From contig CP136064.1 of NCBI GenBank assembly GCA_032622095.1, positions 214,160,205 to 214,224,204 on the forward strand: a stretch of DNA of 64,000 nt, given 5' to 3'. The notes beneath the pieces are model-generated. The model did no database searches. It was not told the origin of the DNA and worked only from the letters and a program-made list of their open reading frames with translations. This DNA is from Siphonodentalium dalli (taxonomy: Eukaryota > Mollusca > Scaphopoda > Gadilida > Siphonodentaliidae). Shown in pieces: positions 19,726 to 31,600 of the stretch (position 1 is the stretch's first letter; the number at the start of each line of letters is the position of its first letter). The position numbers and the translations under genes were made by a program.

Positions 19726-20020
19726 TGTTGTGTAAATAGTCATGTGCTTGTTAAGAGTGCCCAAGGGAGGTCACTCGTGACGCCAGTTCCGACTGGAAAA
19801 CGCAAACCCGGAACCAGGAGCCAAGTCTAGGAAGCGCGGGAACTGACGTCACGGCAGACGATTTCTAAATACAGACCACAGCGGCAGCTTGTTATTATTC
19901 TGAGCAAAAGTGATCAACTAGAAGTTACTAATGATCTGGATTCACAGTTAGGTGAGTCTAGTTTACTTAACCATTGTGTAGTCATTGTCTATAAGGTATA
20001 AAACACCCCTTTATACTTTA
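19726..20020 (+). repeat. 3' long terminal repeat
   Basis: 295 bases, one G/A difference from 8509-8803. Supplies the polyadenylation region for the element RNA. The following bases (atgtc) do not clearly duplicate those before the 5' LTR. Confidence 0.93.
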
Positions 20021-20082
20021 ATGTCCTTCAGTCAGGTTGATTAACACTTATTCCCTTGACTGTTTTGATAGCAATTATGAGA

Positions 20083-20166
20083 GATAACTTTCTATTGGCC
20101 TGAAACAATGATTGTCCATTTTACTGACCAATAAAAACAAGGAGTTGTGAAAACAATTTACACCCC
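20083..20166 (+). repeat. Dispersed repeat, right copy
   Basis: Partner of 7562-7641: it shares gataactttctattggc, the tgtccattttactgacc block and aatttacacccc. It lies 62 bases past the 3' LTR. Confidence 0.6.
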
Positions 20167-20458
20167 ATACATTTGTAGGTGGATTTTCTCATAGTTATGT
20201 TATTAGTTATTATAACTAATTTGCAATGTGCAGACTGGCATATATATTACTGACGAATAATATTTAAGCAAAATAGTAAACATTATCCACAACATTAATG
20301 ATATATTTTGTATGCCTCAAATTACAATATAACAATTTATAAATAAAATCATCTTTTCATTTATAAATAGAAATAGCCAAATTGTATTTAAAAATTTAAA
20401 AAAAATAATAATTGAAATATTGTTTATCAAACAAGGTGACAGTTGTCACTTTAAATGT
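20167..20458. other. AT-rich spacer, nothing recognised
   Basis: Roughly 290 bases of very AT-rich sequence with no open frame of note before MITE copy 2. Confidence 0.5.
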
Positions 20459-20960
20459 TTAAAGGTACGGTTGGCCTTGGCGGTGGGTATCCTGTGAAAA
20501 TATTTCCACCAGTCAAAAACCGCCACAAACAGAAAGAACAACAAAATGTAGACATACTTTGTCCGTATGCAAATAAGAAATATCGCATAAACAGTATGTT
20601 ATTGTCATATTTTTGACCATTGTTATGTAAACAAAAGTATAAAAAGTTACTTTTCTGGTGTTTGTTTATATTATGATGGTAAACATAAAGAGCGTCCTTT
20701 GTGGGTTAATTCCTGATATGGAACGAATAAAGAGCGTTTATGCCATTTGTGTGTGATTAGCCAGCAGCATTGTGTTGTCTTCTGTAACACAATCAGGCTC
20801 TTGCTTAGGTAAAATATAGTAAATCTTTATGATAACATGCTGTTTACGCGATGGTCATGGTATATATGAACGAAACTGTAGGCGTTTTAATGTTTTTCTG
20901 TTTACGGTGATTGGAACAAATATGAATATTTTCGACAACTAAGGCCTCACGTGCCTTTAA
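20459..20960 (-). mobile_element. TTAA-flanked MITE, copy 2 (inverted)
   Basis: Same family as 6205-6714 in the opposite orientation, bounded by TTAA at 20459-20462 and 20957-20960. It belongs with copies 1 and 4 (it has the cacaatgctgctgg form rather than the cacaatggtgctgg form). Confidence 0.88.
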
Positions 20961-21466
20961 ATGTTATTTCCTATGTACAAAAGTCTTAATATAACAGGCT
21001 TGTTGTCCTCTTTTTGGACATTGTATTTGTGCTTATGTTTTTCCAAAACAAAACGTACTTTATAAACTCAGCCAATTAAAACCATCTGCAGTCAAGTAGG
21101 GCTGCGCCATTGTCAAGAGAGGTGGCTTCAAATAAGCCTATGGCTTGTTGCCTAATCCCATTTTTTCTTCTTAACTTATACCTATTGTAATTATATATTT
21201 GAATGTTCATAGAGGGAAAAATAAATACTGTTGAAACTAATTGAAAGCATAACATATTTCATAATAATTAAAATAGGCCATGATCCCTGAATACATCTTC
21301 AAATTACATTACACTTCCAGCTATATCTGTATGTACCACTTACAAAGAATTCAGTCTGAGATTGATGCCTGGCAGTAGTGGCTCGAGACCCTTCTTCCGA
21401 CAACTTGATGTATACCTATTTCTCCGCTGGATAGTTATGTGCATGAAAAAATGTGGTGGGTCTGCG
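20961..21466. other. No gene recognised
   Basis: AT-rich. It would contain the 3' UTR of the minus-strand gene whose last exon ends at 21467. No clear polyadenylation signal was singled out. Confidence 0.4.
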
Positions 21467-21818
21467 TCATGAAGTTGACCACCTTTTTAAAACGCGAAAG
21501 CCACGCGAAAGCCACGCAAACATCTGCTCTCCAACCATTTTGTTGAAACCCTTTGGTAAAATATCATCTGGATTATATTTCGCCTTGCATTCTGGATTGC
21601 AATGGTTTCTGGGCTTTATTTTCAAAAACATTGTGCCGAAAGGTGGGGGTAGTGGCAGTTCTTCCTGGGCAGCCCTCAATGTTTGGATGTTGCACATATT
21701 GTCGCAGCCTGTAACATACTCTGCAAATTCCTGGTCGATTAGTTCGGGTTGAAACTTATTTAGTTCAATAACCATCATTCTTACAATAAATATAAAGGTT
21801 TGTGATGGACCTTCTGAT
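21467..21818 (-). CDS. Terminal coding exon of the minus-strand gene
   Basis: Starts after a good acceptor (tctatattttcag on the minus strand) at 21818 and ends at a stop at 21467. The exon begins by completing a Lys codon left open by the previous exon. It encodes about 117 residues including GCDNMCNIQTLRAAQEELPL, a Cys pair HCNPECKAKY and FAWLSRGFRVLKRW. The exon pair is well supported by matching phase. Function unknown; a transposase-derived C-terminus is the best guess. Confidence 0.6.
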
Positions 21819-22523
21819 CTGAAAATATAGAGATGGTTAAACTAAGTTAGATTTATTAATTGAGCATCAGTTCTGATGAAATCAAGATTCATATTTGAAT
21901 GTAATAGTTTCGTATTTTCTAACTTAGTTCCAGTATTAAATGTTTTTAAATAAATTTGTATTAAAGATTTTCTTAGCCGAGCATCCCACGTTGTTTCTAA
22001 TACAAATTCAGCAATATATAATGCACTTTATATTTACTTTGAATCTACTGAGAGACTGTGATGGCATAGCAACTGCTATCTGATTTTCATTATACAAGTA
22101 GATTAGTACACGTGGCTGCGCTACAAAATTCAATTTAAACCTTAGAATGAAAATAACATATCTGCAGTATATCCTATTTCAGTTTAACTTGCAGATTGAT
22201 ATTTATAACATATTAACTTTAATTTAACATTGAAACATTCTAAACTCTTACTCATTGCCATTAACAGTATTTGCAGGACAACCTTGTTTTGTTTAATCTT
22301 ACTTAGTGCATTTACTGATGCTTCATACTTAAAGATTGTTAGGAATTTCTATTACATAAGATATTTACACCATTAAATTTTCATGTGTCCTTGTTTATCT
22401 ATTTTTTTTCTTCTGGACCCAATAAAATAGGCTGTGCCTGAGTTTTGGGTCCAATTCATTCAAGAGTTAATGAATAAATGTATTTAAACAAAATGTAAAA
22501 CACAAGGTCAATTAATAACTCAC

Positions 22524-22687
22524 TTGAAAAGGGGATCAAAATACAGTATGTAGCCACCACCTGTTACTGCTACTATATGACCGCGGGATCTTTGTCTCAG
22601 GCGAGCTTTCTCACTATTGTCTATGTTGCACATATCTTTGCCTTCCCATGCATTTCTTTTGAACTTATTCGTCATATTGACGAGTAC
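22524..22687 (-). CDS. Internal coding exon of the minus-strand gene
   Basis: Bounded on the minus strand by an acceptor (ttttctag before 22687) and a consensus donor (ttttcaa|gtgagt at 22524/22523). It is open throughout, and an in-frame TAG lies exactly in the acceptor, which supports the border. The product includes KFKRNAWEGKDMCNID and RGHIVAVTGGGYILYFDPLF. It joins to 21818 without disturbing the frame. Confidence 0.6.
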
Positions 22688-23802
22688 CTAGAAAATTGTC
22701 AAAAGTGTTGCCTCATGTAGTACAAAAGTTATATTAAACACAAAGACTGGCGAGTGAAGTGAGGGGAGAGAAAAACAGCAACATTGAGACCAAACTAGCC
22801 TTGTATAAAAGTTAATGGTAACCATGAGACCACTGTCCTGATCACTAATTTCACCTAGTGTACATAATATGTTTTTTCCGTCACAGTAGTAATAACTAAT
22901 TATGCCATTGCTGTTTATCGCAGGACAAAAGTACATTCATAAACATTGAGTTAAAAACACTGAGCAACAGGAGAATATATTAATATATTTTTTATGTTTG
23001 TTTTTGTTTTTAGATTTAGTTGAGCCAATAACACATTTAATCTAATTCAAAGTCACAATCCGAGGTGCCCAAAACATAATGCAAATTATTGTGAAAATAA
23101 CCTCGTTTACGTTGTTGTAATAGTTTATTCTCATACACATATGTGTAACATGAGATATATAACATATATACAAGGTTGTGTGCACATAATTATACAGTAA
23201 TACAAATAAATTTAATTTTACGGTACATAAATGCCAGTGTAAACCTGCAAGGAGATGTCAATCAACTTCAAGTATAAATATTAATAAAGCGGTGTTTAAT
23301 TTAATTTCATTGATCTTAAGTCCCTCCGTGGTGTAAATTGACAGTTTCTTCATTGTATTCTCCTTTGTGTCATTGAGAAGGTCATAAAACGCTTCATGGT
23401 AGCCAGTTTCCCACTATTTACTATCAATAGGATGCCCATGAGCTGGCTTGTGTGTTTTCATAGTGATCAGTTTGTGAGTGCCCATCTGTGTTAATACCTT
23501 TCAGACCTTCACACACTATTTCTTCTCCCATCCCTTTATCCCTGCTTTAATTGTAATCACAACATATCACTGATTGATAGGTAATAATTATGTATGTAAT
23601 GGTGCATGGGGCCAAAATTCGTACATTGACAGGTGGCCTGAATAAAGTGTTATGATATGGAATATTTATTAAAAATCAAAGATACACACTTCCTAAATAT
23701 TTAATGTAAATTAGCAAATTTCTTAAATTACTTTGGATACATGTACAAGATGCGGAGTAAATTCAAAAGACTTTTACTGATTGCATGCATCTTCAAGCTC
23801 AC
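22688..23802. other. Probable intron sequence of the minus-strand gene
   Basis: A minus-strand frame at 22688-22936 could hold a further short exon, but neither border is convincing. The rest is AT-rich and featureless. Confidence 0.35.
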
Positions 23803-23930
23803 CTTGATAGTCCAATGTGGACACGCCAGCATTTTGGAAATCTGCCCGCTGTCGATACAGCTCATTGTCTAATGATGAAACTGCATGACCAATAGCTCTG
23901 ATGTATCCAGGAGTTTTGGGTGAGCCGAAA
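23803..23930 (-). CDS. Probable exon of the minus-strand gene
   Basis: Minus-strand open segment encoding TPGYIRAIGHAVSSLDNELY and ADFQNAGVSTLDYQ. It ends at a consensus donor (atcaag|gtgagc, exon end 23803). The upstream border could not be placed; the codon-like composition is clearly better than the AT-rich surroundings. It ends in phase 1 whereas the next placed exon starts in phase 0, so at least one exon between them is missing from this model. Confidence 0.4.
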
Positions 23931-24537
23931 TACAATATAAAATTATTATTTAACCACAAATGAACATAAGTAAACAATATATTCCCAGTAGTATCCTCAG
24001 TTTAACATATAACTAATTTTATGTCTGTTGTTTATGTCATGCCCTGAAGAAAATTTATTGAACAAATTATACAAAAAACAAGGCATTTTGTCACTTAGTG
24101 TAAACAATATGTATTCCTTCCACATATTCCAGCATAGACAAAGAACAAATGAAAGCTTGTTGCCCGATCCATTTCTCAACATTTATATTAATTTAATTCG
24201 TGTCTATGTGCTTTTGTTCTGTTTAGTTCGAATAAAACATTGTGTTAAACCACACAGGACAGGAAGAAATAACATGCATAATATATTATGTGGATATCTG
24301 ACTTACCAACTTGTGCGTCTCTGAAATCGTGCTGCTTATGGATGTTGTATTTGATCATTAATGTTTATCAAATACAGAAAAAATGACAGATAACGGTTGA
24401 CTGACAACAATAAGATGCACAATCATGTTGATTTATTTTTAACTCACCTTCCTTGGCAAATCAACTCATGCAATTCTTTGGTCACATACACTTTTGTAGA
24501 GGTACACACAATTGCATCAGAGTTGGGTGTGTAATAC
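23931..24537. other. Probable intron, nothing recognised
   Basis: AT-rich, short open frames only. Ends at the TTAA of MITE copy 3. Confidence 0.35.
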
Positions 24538-25038
24538 TTAAAGGCACGTGAGGCCTTAGTTGTCGAAAATATTCATATTTGTTCCAATCACCGTAAATAG
24601 AAAAACATTAAAACGCATACAGTTTCGTTCATATATACCATGACCATCGCGTAAACAGCATGTTATCATACAGATTTACTATATTTTACCTAAGCAAGAG
24701 CCTGATTGTGTTACAGAAGACAGCACAATGGTGCTGGCTAATCACACACAAATGGCATAAACGCTCTTTATTCGTTCCATGTCAAGAATTCACCCACAAA
24801 GAACGCTCTTTATGTTTACCATCATAATATAAACAAACACCAGAAAAGTAACTTTTTATGCTTTTGTTTACATAACAATGGTCAAAATCTGACAATAACA
24901 TACTGTTTATGCGATATTTTTTATTTGTATACGGACAAAGTCTGTCTACATTTTGTTGTTCTTTCTGTTTGTGGCGGTTTTTGACGGGTGGAAATATTTT
25001 CACATGATACCCACCGCCAAGGCCAACCGTACCTTTAA
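24538..25038 (+). mobile_element. TTAA-flanked MITE, copy 3
   Basis: Bounded by TTAA at 24538-24541 and 25035-25038. It shares with copy 5 the variants cacaatggtgctgg, gtcaaaatctgac and cacatgataccc, so these two form a subfamily. It lies inside the minus-strand gene, probably in an intron. An open frame running through its right half (24782-25231, minus) is a MITE artefact. Confidence 0.88.
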
Positions 25039-25306
25039 CACCGTCAGACGATGAGAAATATTTGTCGAGGTGAAATATGGAATCACGGTGCCTGTAGCAC
25101 AAGGAGCACATCAGGGCATGCACTGTGCCTTCTGATAGTGTGAATAGAATATATATACAGGTTTCCGTATCGAATATATTGGTCCACAACAATCCAAGCA
25201 CTATGTCACAGGTGGGGATGAGAATTTTCATGTGAGTCTCGTGTCATTTTTGTTGCATTGAGTGTAATGCTACTCGTCAAAACTGTGTTCTCTTGGAGGT
25301 GACTTG

Positions 25307-25734
25307 TCAACATATTGTCCATGGAAATCCTTTCCAAAAAGTCTTCAATTTCGGCACGAGAGAATTGTCTTTCTGAATTGCTGTTGATATTTCTGATGAA
25401 CACCGATCGTTGTGGGAATTTTGGCGGCACGTGCATTGTCGAATAACAAAAAAGTTGACAGAGTTTATGAGACCAATTAGAGAATCAACGGACACCACTT
25501 TCTCTGACTTGGCGGTAGATGTTGAGAAGGTGGTAGCTCGTTTTGTTGGCGACAGGAGATCATCAGCACATGGAAAGTGGAGGAAACCAGTGTCTAAATT
25601 GATAGTCTTCTCAAATTCCAAATTGCGCTGAAGACTTTTTTTGGGAGCTACCCTTGGAGTCTTTGCTGTTGTCATGTAAGTGTCCTTACATTTGAACTTT
25701 TTAGCTGGAGTCGCCATCGTGAGGCATAAATTCA
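25307..25734 (-). CDS. First coding exon of the minus-strand gene (unrecognised protein)
   Basis: A strong minus-strand acceptor (ttcttatttctttcag) ends just before 25734, followed by 17 bases and an ATG GCG start at 25717, which suggests a 5' UTR intron. The product begins MATPAKKFKCKDTYMTTAKT, is Lys/Thr-rich, and continues through FHFP-like and VSVDSLIGLINSVNFFVIRQ segments to a stop at 25307. Around 25400 another frame (25206-25436, starting MHVPPKFPQRSVFIR) also reads like protein, so a donor or a frameshift probably lies near there. No domain recognised. Confidence 0.5.
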
Positions 25735-25738
25735 CTGA

Positions 25739-28544
25739 AAGAAATAAGAACAGGTAATTTTACAATAGGAGTGTGCCAATATTAGTAAATCGCTCATTCC
25801 CCAAGCCCCACCAACACTATTATACCCACAAATTAGGTAAAGTAGACAGTTGCAAAACATGATTTCCAACAATATTTCTCAAAAAGAATTTCAAATTGGT
25901 TGACATTTTGTGAATCATTCTGATGATCTTACAAGTAACAATTTAATAATATTTGGTTGCTTTTTGTGCTGACAGAGAATTTTGGTGAAAAAATAATCAA
26001 GATAAAACAGGTTTGTACAATTGATTATACTATATTATGAATAATTTTGTTCTAGTTCAGCCATCATAATTATTGTCCCACGGCAATATGACATTACATA
26101 TGTTGCCGCCGCATTGCTAATTACCATGGCAATTTACAAGTACTGAGACTCTTAACATCCATAATATTATTGTGCTCTCTGAACGATACAGTTAACGTGG
26201 TAGTTATAACGAAAGTGAGTTTATAACTCGAGTCAAGATAAATAATAATAATAAATAATGACATAATCATATTTTTTCAAACCATAAAGTGTATTTTGCA
26301 CTAATCCATGGCTCAAATTCATTCATTTGTTGCACATTTTCTGTGGGTCCATAAATGGCCAGATTAAGTGTACAGTACCCCTTTAACATTTTCATGACAA
26401 GAGCTGCGTGGTGCAATATTAATGGTCATGTGCCAGTGCATTGTCTTATATATGAGAGTCTATGATAGGGAGCCTATGCATATATAAGACATGTATATAT
26501 GCCCTATGGGAACCACTGTTGTCAAATTATTGATTAATTAATTTTACCAATCAGCTACATGTAAAATTAAATGGTAAAATTAAATTAAATGGTTATATAT
26601 ATGTAGCATAATGTAATAGAGGTTGTATACCAAATTAGTTAATGGGGAAATGGCATCGGACCAAGTTCCTCTTGTATGCAGCCAAACATAATGCAAACAA
26701 CAGTCAACTATAGTATAGCATTTCCCAAAACCCGTGGTGAAAAATTATATATTTCAAAAATTGATATCTCATCACTGTCAGCTTTGATGGGTGGGTTCCT
26801 CGATTCAATTCAATTTGCGAGCGTTAATTTGGATTATGCATCTTTAAATATTGCAAGTTACAATTAACTTATTCCAAGGACTGTGATCTGATCTGGTCAG
26901 GGAAGTGATAAAATGGGGGTACTAAACCCCAAAGTGATGCTGACTTGGTCATTGTCGCATGGTTTCGTGCAAACAGACCACCAGGATCTCATAAACGTGC
27001 ACCAAGGATCCCTCAGCAATTCATCATGTGTGTCTTTTTGAATGATACCATACGAAAATAGCCATTCATCCAAAGTATGTACTAAAATCGAGTTTGGAGA
27101 TAGACTGCCATAAAAAAATTCTTTTCTTAAGAAAGTTACCTAAATTTATCTTATTATTTAGCCAGAGGGCACATATAAGTACTCAGAACTTTACCATCTT
27201 GTAAATTACCAGGTAAGCATGTAAAAGCTGCATAGTTGCGATCGCAGTTTAACAATATACACTCGGATTACACCAATATATATACAACTGTGGCTGATTA
27301 GACATACATGTGTAGGCACCTTAAACTTGTCCTTCAGGAACGTGCCTTATTCATATATTAACAATGATTATTTCAATTGATAACATCCAGACCAGCCCTA
27401 TTAATTAGTAACATCTGCCTAGGCTAAACAATTGCCATGGCCAGAAATATTTCATCAGTCAAAAAGCCTAGAATCCGCATATATCAGTTCACACTTGGAA
27501 CTTGGTTGATTATCATGACCAACTTTAGTTGGGTCTGGCCAATAGCAGCAATTGTGGCCCTGATAGCCCCCATGTGACTCTCAGATGCTCTGAAAGATGC
27601 ATCAGCAGCAGTCTCAAATATGTGTCTCTTGAGCCTCTACTCTTCAGGTTTCGCAGCCCCCATTTTCGGCATATTTTTCAAATTGACTTAATTTTAGGGT
27701 CCATTATTTTTACAAAATAATTTTGTGTTTTTAAGTGTATAAACTAATGGGTAGAACAAATTAAATGTGTTCATACCTTTATCAGGTCTGGGTGAACCAT
27801 TAATCGATCTATAATAGCCAGATTACATGTATCTGGGATAAGGGGAGTCACTCTAAATTGTTCTATAATTATTTTTCAACCAATACAATTCTTATTTCTT
27901 TTGATACGAATGAAAGAGATCGAATATCTATTTAATGAGAATATTCAACACAAACGTGCACCGGTACACAATTTCAATAATAATCAGCTTTTTGTCAAAA
28001 TCTTTAAAAACTACACTGTAACGTTGAACATCACTAAATATTATAGATATATCGGTTATTCACCCAGACCTGATGAACACATCCAAAAAACAACAATCGG
28101 ATCAACACGACAAGCAGGGCACAATAAATACTCAAATGACAGCTAAAATGTAAAAATGTATACATACGAACTGTCAAATAATGATAATGATTGAAATTAT
28201 GTTTATTTTCCTAAATTACCAGACTTTAAAATCCTGCATGAATTAAGGTGACATTAAAACTACTTATAACGCTGGTCCAAAGACAGTTGATAGTCTATGA
28301 TCGCAATTGATACGACAAAAAATATGTATCCGGTCATTGAAGCCTTCAATTGAGAATCAGTCCAGATCCCCCCAAACTGAATTAGTCAAAAGTGGCATAT
28401 TGATATAAGTGTTTCCGAACAGGTGTCTTCGACTCATATCTACATGAGTCTGCCAACATACAATAATTTTATCAGTTGCGTTCGAATGGTCGACTGCACA
28501 TGATGTTTTCCGGGAAGATTGTACGGGAATTAAGCCGACAGCAT
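25739..28544. other. Long non-coding stretch; one hairpin at 26430-26500
   Basis: No gene recognised over ~2.8 kb. Near 26433-26495, gtgcattgtcttatata pairs with tatataagacatg, a relative of the two hairpins at 7.0-7.2 kb. The 81-codon frame at 27901-28146 resembles nothing known. Confidence 0.5.
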
Positions 28545-29010
28545 TAATTTTATACAGGAATATTAAAATATATATAGTTTTGTTCATATGCCAAACATAT
28601 TCAGCGCGTAAATAGTATATTGTCGTCAAGACGTACCATGGTGTACGTACACAATACCCTGTTCGTGTACTTCTGTTTACATATAACACAGCGCAATTCT
28701 ATTGGTTAATCACACACAAATGATATAAACGCTATTTATTATTTCCATATCGAGAAAACAGTAACAAATAACGCTCTTTTTGTTTAACATATCCGGATCT
28801 AAACAAAAGCCAGGTAACGTAACGTTTTTTGCTTTTGTTTACATAACAAAGGAAAACAAATTGACAATAACATACTGTTAATGCCATATTTCTGATTGGT
28901 GTAAGAACAAGGTATGTCTATATTTTACTATTCTTTCTGTTTATGACGGTTTTCGACGGAGGTGAATATTTTAACAGCATAACCACCACCAACGCCGCCC
29001 GTATCTTTAA
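28545..29010 (+). mobile_element. Old, diverged and 5'-truncated copy 6 of the TTAA MITE
   Basis: Shares with the family the order gttttgttcatat, cacacacaaatgatataaacgct, ttgcttttgtttacataaca, gacaataacatactgtt, ctttctgttta and a right end ccgtatctttaa with TTAA at 29007-29010. The first ~50 bases of the family are missing and identity is visibly low, so it predates the other five copies. It sits against the broken minus-strand ORF to its right. Confidence 0.7.
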
Positions 29011-31600
29011 ACCCTTGCGCTGTATCCCGCTCCCATAATCAAGGTAAATCTGATCCAACCTTCCCAGCGCACTTAACATTATTACCAGAATATCTACATC
29101 TGCCGATGGTGATAACAGAACAATTTTCTTGTCGTGAGGGCATGTATGCAATGCAAAATTAATTTTGTGTCAGCTTCCTCCTGGCTACTTACAAATTTCT
29201 TCTGCTGTCACCACCAATGTTGTTTTCTGTAGAAATATATATTTATATATCTTTACAACGAGGAATACCTAAGGCCTTACATCGGTTGCCAACTATAACA
29301 TCATGGATCAAAGAGATTAAACGTTGTTTATTTTCACCATTTTTCAGAAAATCATTAAAGTTTATTGGAATCTTTGACTGTAGTGATTGGATCATATAAC
29401 TTTGCCAGAATGGCCCCTTTTACTCCTTTCGTCTGATTTCCTCTTGTTATGTATATCAACAATGTCTATCCTTGTGTAACCGAAGGCAGTGATTGCAAGA
29501 ACCTCCATGCAAGTTCTTCATGTGTATCGGGCAATTGAACGAGCATGTGAATACGTGCCATCATGTCAACACTAAATGTTGAAACACTAGTTTACAAGGT
29601 AGTGACTATTTTGTGTGTAGAGTATTGTCTGTGAATAAGACAGAATTGTATTTTGTAGTTTACTTTTAGTAACTTTGCGTGTGCCATCAGCGTTAGCTAG
29701 GCTAGGGGGAACGGGCATAAAGGGTATGCGAGAGCTTTATCGAAATATATAACTTGCTCAGACTTCGCTGATGCAGACAGCAACACCCCTATAATATTCA
29801 TACAGGCTTCGATGCTCGGCGATTCTAAATTCCGTTTCACGGTGACTCTATTGTTTACTCTTGCAAATAATTTCAAGTTTGTTCTCGAAATTGGGTCATG
29901 GAAACTGCCATTTCTACTCTTGAGAGATCTTGTTTGAAAAAGTTGTATGCTTCCGGTCCAATTGTTGTTATCGGTAAAATTTCCTCTGAAACTTGCAATG
30001 GAAGGGGGTACCATAACTTAAATGGAAGAGTAACGTCTTCTCAAGATCTTTATTGAAAGGATTAATGTACTCGGTTTTCAAAACCTTAACTAAATCTGAC
30101 ACGTGTTTCTCCGATTTCAAAATTTGAGATGGCCGCAGCGGTTTATATTTGGAACTGTGATTATCTTCGTTGGCTAATTTCAAAAGTGCCTATGCATTCT
30201 TAGCTTGTTCTGGGCGATTTAATTTCCACTTCAAATTACTATCTGAAGCAAACTCTTTGATTCCACGGCTGTTTTGGCTTTCCTGTTCAAAGTTTGCTCG
30301 TCTCTCTGGTCTATCGCTACCATTAAGGAACGTTATCTTGAGCTTTTATCGACACCCCCTTTTCGCACTGATGTTTCTTCAAAACAGAATACAAGCTTTC
30401 AATGTGTTTCAGTATTTAAACATAATGCGACCCATATCTTGCATAATTTGTCTTCACCATTGCAGAGTGAGCCAGAACTGTGCAGTTTCACCGAACTTCC
30501 CGTGCCGAATGTATTTGTATTTGCAAATTAAATCAACATATTGAACTGATGTCGGGTCATATATGAAATCCATGACTGACTGAACTAAGGCTGCTGGTAT
30601 CTGGTCATGCTCCAACGGGAATCTGTCAAACAGTAGCCGTTCTAGTGCCTCCGACAATGCACTATGAACAGTCCAACACCGGTTATGATGCTTACAGACA
30701 AAACACAATTCAACCTCCAACTGCTTGAAACACAATGTCCTCAAAACCAGAATCTTTCACAATACCCCCGATTAAACCAAAATTCTGCTTAATGAAATGG
30801 AAATCTCCCAAATGGATAACAACATTATTGAAGCGTTCTGGGAAATTCAAACCAACTTGCATGCATTAATTGCTGCACCGACATCCAGGGTCACACTAAC
30901 ATTTGGCATGTTGACTTCTATGGCGAGTTTCTGAAGATATACCATATAATGCTCGATTGTTCTGAAATTGGTGACCTTAGAACCGATGGGTGATAGGTAT
31001 GTTAAAACTGTTTTCTTATGACCTTCTGATGAAGCATGTTGTCGTTCTAAGTATGCCACCCTGCATATCTTATCACAGTCGCATCTTTAGTATTTATTTG
31101 CCTAACAATGACACAGCGAACATACGCATTGGCATAGGTTTCATTTGAAAATGACTCGTTGATTAAATCAACTCCAACCATGGAGCCACAATTATGTCCA
31201 ATTGCTCCGCTTGTTTCATGTTCAACTGTTTCTTTTAAATATAAGGGAACAGGGTACTTCTCTTGGAGAGCTACAATGTGGGTGGAATTAAAAGCCCCAT
31301 GTCCAGTTTGTGTCTCCAAGTTCATGTCAAAGTTGTCAACCCAAAAGTATGTCAGAACAGTTTGCTTTTTACCTGATGATTTTAATGGCAATGTCCCACT
31401 TGTAAGTAGCTGTGCCTTTTCAGCCTGTGCGGTCTCGATCTCGCATACTAATTTGTAATCAATGCAATGGCTTAAATGATTTGCTACCTGTATAGGTTTC
31501 TTTTGGCCAGTAATATTATGCAGACCGAGAACGAAGAGAAAATGTTTTGTGGTAATGACTTTCCCGCGTATGATCAGGAAGGATGGGGAAGTAAACGTTT
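28918..31600 (-). pseudogene. Broken copy of a high-copy, uncharacterised metazoan ORF
   Basis: Minus-strand reading in changing frames gives, in order, LGLHNITGQKKPIQ (near 31510), TYFWVDNFDMNLETQTGHG and TSGAIGHNCGSMVG (31047-31391), VVIHLGDFHFIKQNFGLIGG (near 30800), RCWTVHSALSEALERLL (near 30670), LLFHLSYGTPF (near 30010), KALAYPLCPFPLALANADGT (near 29700) and KKIVLLSPSADVDILVIML then YLDYGSG (28970-29150). I recall this block order from long uncharacterised proteins repeated in coral and mollusc genomes, often with YPLGP(I/V)PW and SPDTDVLVL motifs. At least five frame changes show it is not functional. The resemblance is from memory and no name is offered; a mobile origin is likely because of the copy number. 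Confidence 0.55.

Larger units (their letters stand above)
8509..20020 (+). mobile_element. Near-complete Ty3/Gypsy LTR retrotransposon with TatD-nuclease and PHD-finger additions (11.5 kb)
   Basis: Two 295 bp LTRs (8509-8803 and 19726-20020) differ at one base. Between them lie a primer-binding-site candidate, gag, pro, pol (RT-RNase H-integrase order, which defines Ty3/Gypsy), a third coding region and a polypurine tract. The third region, where envelope genes lie in some Gypsy elements, encodes no membrane protein. It holds a zinc-finger-like ORF and a TatD-type nuclease ORF. Pol ends in a PHD finger. The flanks atgg (8505-8508) and atgt (20021-20024) match at three of four bases, so the target duplication is doubtful. 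LTR identity implies recent insertion, yet pol has an altered YxDD motif and the third region has in-frame stops. Confidence 0.95.
21467..25734 (-). other. Multi-exon minus-strand gene, possibly transposase-derived (gene span)
   Basis: Supported by an acceptor before an ATG at 25717, an exon-like segment ending at a donor at 23803, an acceptor-bounded exon at 22687-22524 with a GTGAGT donor, and a terminal exon at 21818-21467. The last two join in phase. The set looks like one spliced gene with MITE copy 3 (24538-25038) in an intron. The 22.7/21.8 kb exons contain LYFDPLFKSEGPSQTF and EQMFAWLSRGFRVLKRW, wording like the C-terminal part of KDZ-type transposases, a resemblance recalled and not tested. 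Missing internal exons mean the full product is unknown. Confidence 0.5.

Noticed and set aside
24782-25231. 149-codon minus-strand ORF
   Set aside because: Two thirds of it is MITE copy 3; the same peptide appears in copy 5 at 35530-35751, so it is not a gene.
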